Assembly (NCBI RefSeq): GCF_003732705.1
Contig: NZ_MOBR01000026.1
Coordinates: 1 to 64,000, forward strand
Length of the DNA stretch: 64,000 nt
Direction: 5' to 3'
Source: Pseudomonas frederiksbergensis
GTDB lineage: Bacteria; Pseudomonadota; Gammaproteobacteria; Pseudomonadales; Pseudomonadaceae
The stretch's first letter is position 1, and every line of letters begins with the position of its first letter. The position numbers were made by a program, and so were the translations under genes. The notes beneath the pieces were generated by a model. That model worked only from the letters and a program-made list of their open reading frames with translations, was not told the DNA's origin and searched no databases. This document shows positions 59,640 through 64,000 of this stretch, in pieces.

Positions 59640-60147
59640 GACGTGTCGTCTCCTGCGTGAGGGCCAGATTGCCCATGTGATGGTTTGTCACACGGTCGTA
59701 CTGGCCGCGTTGGATCTAAGGAAAATGTAATTGCAGCTACCGCAGGCAAAAACAGAAATTTTTTACGGAGTCGAGCCGCCGATGGGCGCAGAGAAAATGA
59801 ATCGCTTCTGCGTGGGGCTTCGGACTGGCTGCTTATCCCTGTAAGGGAATATTGCAGGCCCGTTTAAGGCGGCATTATAGGGAAAAAAACAGGCGTGTGG
59901 TGCGACGAAATGGCACTGAGAACGCACGGCGGGGGAGGTTTTTTGATCGGAGCGAGGGTTTACAGGGCTTTGGCTGGGTATCGCAGGTGAAGATTTTTTT
60001 TCATTATTTTTGGCGGGCTGGATTTTTGTGCAAAAAATAGCCAGAAAATCGGGTTTTTCACTACATGTTGTGTTTCAAGGCGCTTTTCGATGGCCCCAGA
60101 CACAACTAAGCCCGACCGAAGCCGGGCCCTAATGTCGCGTTCAGCCA
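59640..60147. other. Long intergenic region upstream of nrdB
   Basis: No gene seen in 508 bases. It holds an AT-rich segment near 59990-60060 and an NrdR-like box at 60058-60073. The nrdB promoter is presumably here, leaving a long leader if it lies by the box. Confidence 0.5.
60058..60073. promoter_or_regulatory. Possible NrdR box
   Basis: TCACTACATGTTGTGT matches the gamma-proteobacterial NrdR consensus (ACACwAtATaTwGtGT) at 13 of 16 positions. It is about 420 bases before nrdB. Pairs are usual but only one box is seen. Confidence 0.35.
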
Positions 60148-60345
60148 TCAGCTGAGGCGGGCAGCCCCGACGTGATCAGCGCCATCGGCGGCGACCTTGG
60201 CTGCGCCAATGTGATCGGCCCCGTCAGAAGCGACAGGCGCGCCGTTGGTAAAAGCCGCCGAGCCGGTGCGCTCGTAGCCATCAGCAGCGAAAGCGCCACC
60301 GGCCAGTACGCAAAGGGTCAAGGCGAGGATCAGTTTGGTTTTCAT
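60148..60345 (-). CDS. Small exported protein with ADGADHxGAA repeats
   Basis: Protein of 65 aa. Signal peptide (MKTKLILALTLCVLAGGAFA), then a mature part of about 45 residues with two repeats of ASDGADHIGAAKV and AADGADHVGAARL. No family recognised with certainty. GATAACGATG precedes the ATG. Next to a second small exported protein gene at 60372 on the same strand, 26 bases away. Confidence 0.7.
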   Translation of the reverse strand: MKTKLILALTLCVLAGGAFAADGYERTGSAAFTNGAPVASDGADHIGAAKVAADGADHVGAARLS

Positions 60346-60371
60346 CGTTATTACTCCAAGTGCGTGGCGGA

Positions 60372-60635
60372 TCAACCGTTAGTGCAGCCATTACCCATGA
60401 CGCTATAACGCAGGATGTGGCGCTGACCTTTGGAGTCGTCGTATTCCATTTTCATCGGAACCACTTCACACACATTCGGAACTTCGCTCATGGACACGAC
60501 GTTGGCGATGTCCAGGTGGGTGGAATACGTATATTCCTCTACTGCGGGTTTCTGCTGTGCGACATCAGTCGGAACCTCGTCGGCCATGGCGGTTGCGCAC
60601 AGACTGCTGAGGGCCAGAACTAATAAAGCTTTCAT
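60372..60635 (-). CDS. DUF2790-family exported protein
   Basis: Protein of 87 aa. Signal peptide (KALLVLALSSLCATAMA), then the DUF2790 domain: EEYTYSTHLDIANVVSMSEV and PNVCEVVPMKMEYDDSKGQR, ending YSVMGNGCTNG, with two conserved Cys. DUF2790 proteins are common in Pseudomonas and often respond to copper or iron; the function is unknown. It precedes the small protein gene at 60148 on the same strand. Confidence 0.85.
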   Translation of the reverse strand: MKALLVLALSSLCATAMADEVPTDVAQQKPAVEEYTYSTHLDIANVVSMSEVPNVCEVVPMKMEYDDSKGQRHILRYSVMGNGCTNG

Positions 60636-61046
60636 TTCAAATTTACCTTTCTAAAGTCGAGAGGGTTCACGCAATCCTTTTGGGATTGCGTGTGGAACTT
60701 CAGTACTGGGTTGTTTGATTAACTGCCTTCGTGGGGGCTGCAACTTGGTTAATCAGGGTTGCCTTGTTGGCGAGGCTGATTTTAGGCGTGGGGGTTACAT
60801 TCATATACCCATGGTTTTGATAAACACCTTTCGCGATTCCCGTAACAATCGCGCGAAAAGCAAATGTTCGCAGGCCACTGCCACTGCCAGGGCCGGACGT
60901 CGCGGATGGCGTGGGTTTGAGCGCTCGGAGGGGGTAACCACGACATTTTGTAGGGGCTTGTTACTACCATCGTCGAATGGTTCTATAGGCCCGGCCCGGC
61001 TACAACAGGTCCATACAAAAACAACTATTCCACCGAGGTAAGAAAG
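60636..61046. other. Intergenic region before acsA
   Basis: No gene seen. It holds a strong hairpin CACGCAATCC-TTTTG-GGATTGCGTG at 60668-60692 near the DUF2790 start and the acsA promoter region. Confidence 0.5.
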
Positions 61047-63002
<1,956 letters not shown>

Positions 63003-63025
63003 GCGTCGGTCTGAGCTGCCGAAGC

Positions 63026-63060
63026 CCCGCCAGACATAGCGTCTGGTGGGGTTTTTTATT
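63026..63060 (+). terminator. Rho-independent terminator of acsA
   Basis: CCCCGCCAGAC-ATAGC-GTCTGGTGGGG stem followed by TTTTTTATTG. Confidence 0.9.
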
Positions 63061-63087
63061 GTCTGGGTTTTTGTGGAGGCAATTCCG

Positions 63088-63119
63088 GCCTCTTCGCGGG
63101 CAAGCCTCGCTCCTACAGG
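63088..63119. repeat. Single REP
   Basis: CTTCGCGGGCAAGCCTCGCTCC, a single copy. Confidence 0.75.
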
Positions 63120-63127
63120 GTTTGCTC

Positions 63128-63240
63128 GATCGTTCCCACGCTCCGCGTGGGAATGCATCCCGTGACGCTCTGCGTCACAACGTCAACGGCGGACGCGGAG
63201 CGTCCATGGCGGCATTCCCACGCAGAGCGTGGGAACGATC
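63128..63240. repeat. REP-type palindromic element (CGTTCCCACGC family)
   Basis: Inverted GATCGTTCCCACGC ends and a GGACGCGGAGCGTCC core. Confidence 0.8.
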
Positions 63241-63735
63241 ATCAACAACGCCGAATATTTATCGGCATCGCTTGTAGGCCATTTCCCACTGTTACCCGTC
63301 CTCAGGAAAGTAACTGAATGTGTAACCGCCCCCACCCATCCGGGGCATTGGGAAACGCAAAGCCCCGTTTCAGGGCCTCTCAACCGCCCATGAAAAATAA
63401 GACACCACGCTACGCTTGCCGGATTAGAAGGGTTTGCCAATAATAGGCCCGCAATTTGCAGCATAGATCGGTTAACAATCTTTTGCTCTTGCATGAATTT
63501 GCAAGGCTGTCAACGTGCTCAAGCGGCTTTCTCAGTGCATCTGTAATTTGTTGTCGCATTGAAGAAATATCGGCTTCGGGCCTGTCGTTAGAATGCCGAT
63601 CACTCGCTCGTCGTTGCTCGCGTTGAAATCAACGCGGGTTTTCCAGGACGCAGCACCGATTTCCTGTTTAACCCATTCGCATATTGGGCTTGTGCTCACT
63701 CTGCCGTTTTTGCCCTTTACCGATGGAGTCCCAAG
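63241..63735. other. Intergenic region before the aotJ-like gene
   Basis: No convincing gene. It holds the promoter region of the binding-protein gene and an ArgR-type half-site at 63552-63567. An apparent minus-strand frame in the area looks spurious. Confidence 0.5.
63552..63567. promoter_or_regulatory. Possible ArgR half-site
   Basis: TGTCGC-N8-AA matches the P. aeruginosa ArgR consensus TGTCGC-N8-AA-N5 as recalled. A second TGTCGT lies 31 bases on. The next gene resembles the ArgR-controlled aotJ. Confidence 0.4.
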
Positions 63736-64000
63736 ATGAAGAAACTTGTGCTGCTTGGCGCCCTGGCACTGTCCGTGCTGTCCCTGCCGACCTTCGCCGA
63801 TGAAAAGCCCCTGAAGATCGGTATCGAAGCGGCGTACCCTCCGTTTGCCTCCAAGGCTCCGGACGGCAGCATCGTCGGTTTCGACTACGACATCGGCAAC
63901 GCCCTGTGCGAGCAGATGCAGGTCAAGTGCGTCTGGGTCGAGCAAGAGTTCGACGGTCTGATCCCGGCACTCCAAGTGCGCAAGATCGACGCGATCCTGT
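63736..64000 (+). CDS. aotJ: Basic amino-acid ABC transporter substrate-binding protein, AotJ-like, partial
   Basis: First 88 residues; the gene runs off the window. Sec signal peptide (MKKLVLLGALALSVLSLPTF), then EKPLKIGIEAAYPPFASKAP, SIVGFDYDIGNALCEQMQVK and WVEQEFDGLIPALQVRKIDA, which match periplasmic lysine/arginine/ornithine- and arginine-binding proteins (SBP family 3). It starts an arginine/ornithine uptake operon in pseudomonads. GGAGTCCCAAG precedes the ATG. Confidence 0.8.
   Translation, partial: MKKLVLLGALALSVLSLPTFADEKPLKIGIEAAYPPFASKAPDGSIVGFDYDIGNALCEQMQVKCVWVEQEFDGLIPALQVRKIDAIL

Noticed and set aside
59830..59850. DnaA box or origin in the region before nrdB
   Set aside because: TTATCCCTG differs from the DnaA consensus and is single.
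63183..63494. 103-codon minus-strand frame before the aotJ-like gene
   Set aside because: It runs into a REP-type element and has no recognisable domain.

Overview
The window is chromosomal DNA of a Pseudomonas, most likely of the P. fluorescens group. The evidence is the high GC content, the many REP/REPIN palindromes of the fluorescens type, a DUF6124 gene, DUF2790 and DUF2025-type genes, and the GntR/GntK/GntP, AlaC, NrdB and AcsA proteins. No rRNA, tRNA, IS element or CRISPR array was seen.

Layout. (1) 1-2.7 kb: a PhnD-like binding protein, then an ECF sigma factor whose stop overlaps the start of a glycine-betaine-type periplasmic binding protein, with no ABC permease or ATPase. (2) 2.8-12.1 kb: two GSTs, two LysR regulators, a cytoplasmic PAS-PAS-MCP (BdlA-like) protein, an MFS transporter, a uronate-dehydrogenase-like enzyme and a PACE efflux pump. 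The end of the second LysR gene has been triplicated together with a REP-type element. (3) 12.1-16.1 kb: a DUF6124 gene behind a strongly structured leader, then the gluconate system (gntR, gntK, gntP) with GntR operators. (4) 16.2-31 kb: alaC and many small metabolic or detoxification genes, including a YCII-SRPBCC-ECF(SigJ-like) cluster, several LysR-enzyme divergent pairs, and a tandem REPIN array. (5) 31.4-50.2 kb: a dioxygenase-methyltransferase pair, Pit phosphate and CorA-type metal transporters, a frameshifted chemoreceptor behind a FliA promoter, glpQ, a CTP-synthase-like amidotransferase, a second BdlA-like protein next to a MASE2-GGDEF cyclase, a TetR-regulated metallo-hydrolase and an exported amidase. 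(6) 50.2-58.3 kb: an accessory island with two XRE regulators, several hypothetical genes, an HNH endonuclease, a BRO antirepressor gene behind a C4-antisense/Ash-type leader, and an AT-rich SIR2-HerA-KTSC operon that looks like an anti-phage defence system. (7) 58.4-64 kb: conserved nrdB, small exported proteins, acsA and the start of an aotJ-like arginine-binding protein gene.

How it fits together. All seven LysR genes are divergent from a small enzyme or transporter gene, so much of the window is a set of independent inducible detoxification or catabolic units. The most interesting parts are the SIR2-HerA-KTSC operon, whose probable promoter reads through the nrdB terminator and carries a palindrome in its spacer; the C4/Ash/BRO antisense switch; and the pseudoknotted leader of the DUF6124 gene. 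Frames, motifs, repeats and base pairing were read from the sequence. Family names come from recognition, without database searches.
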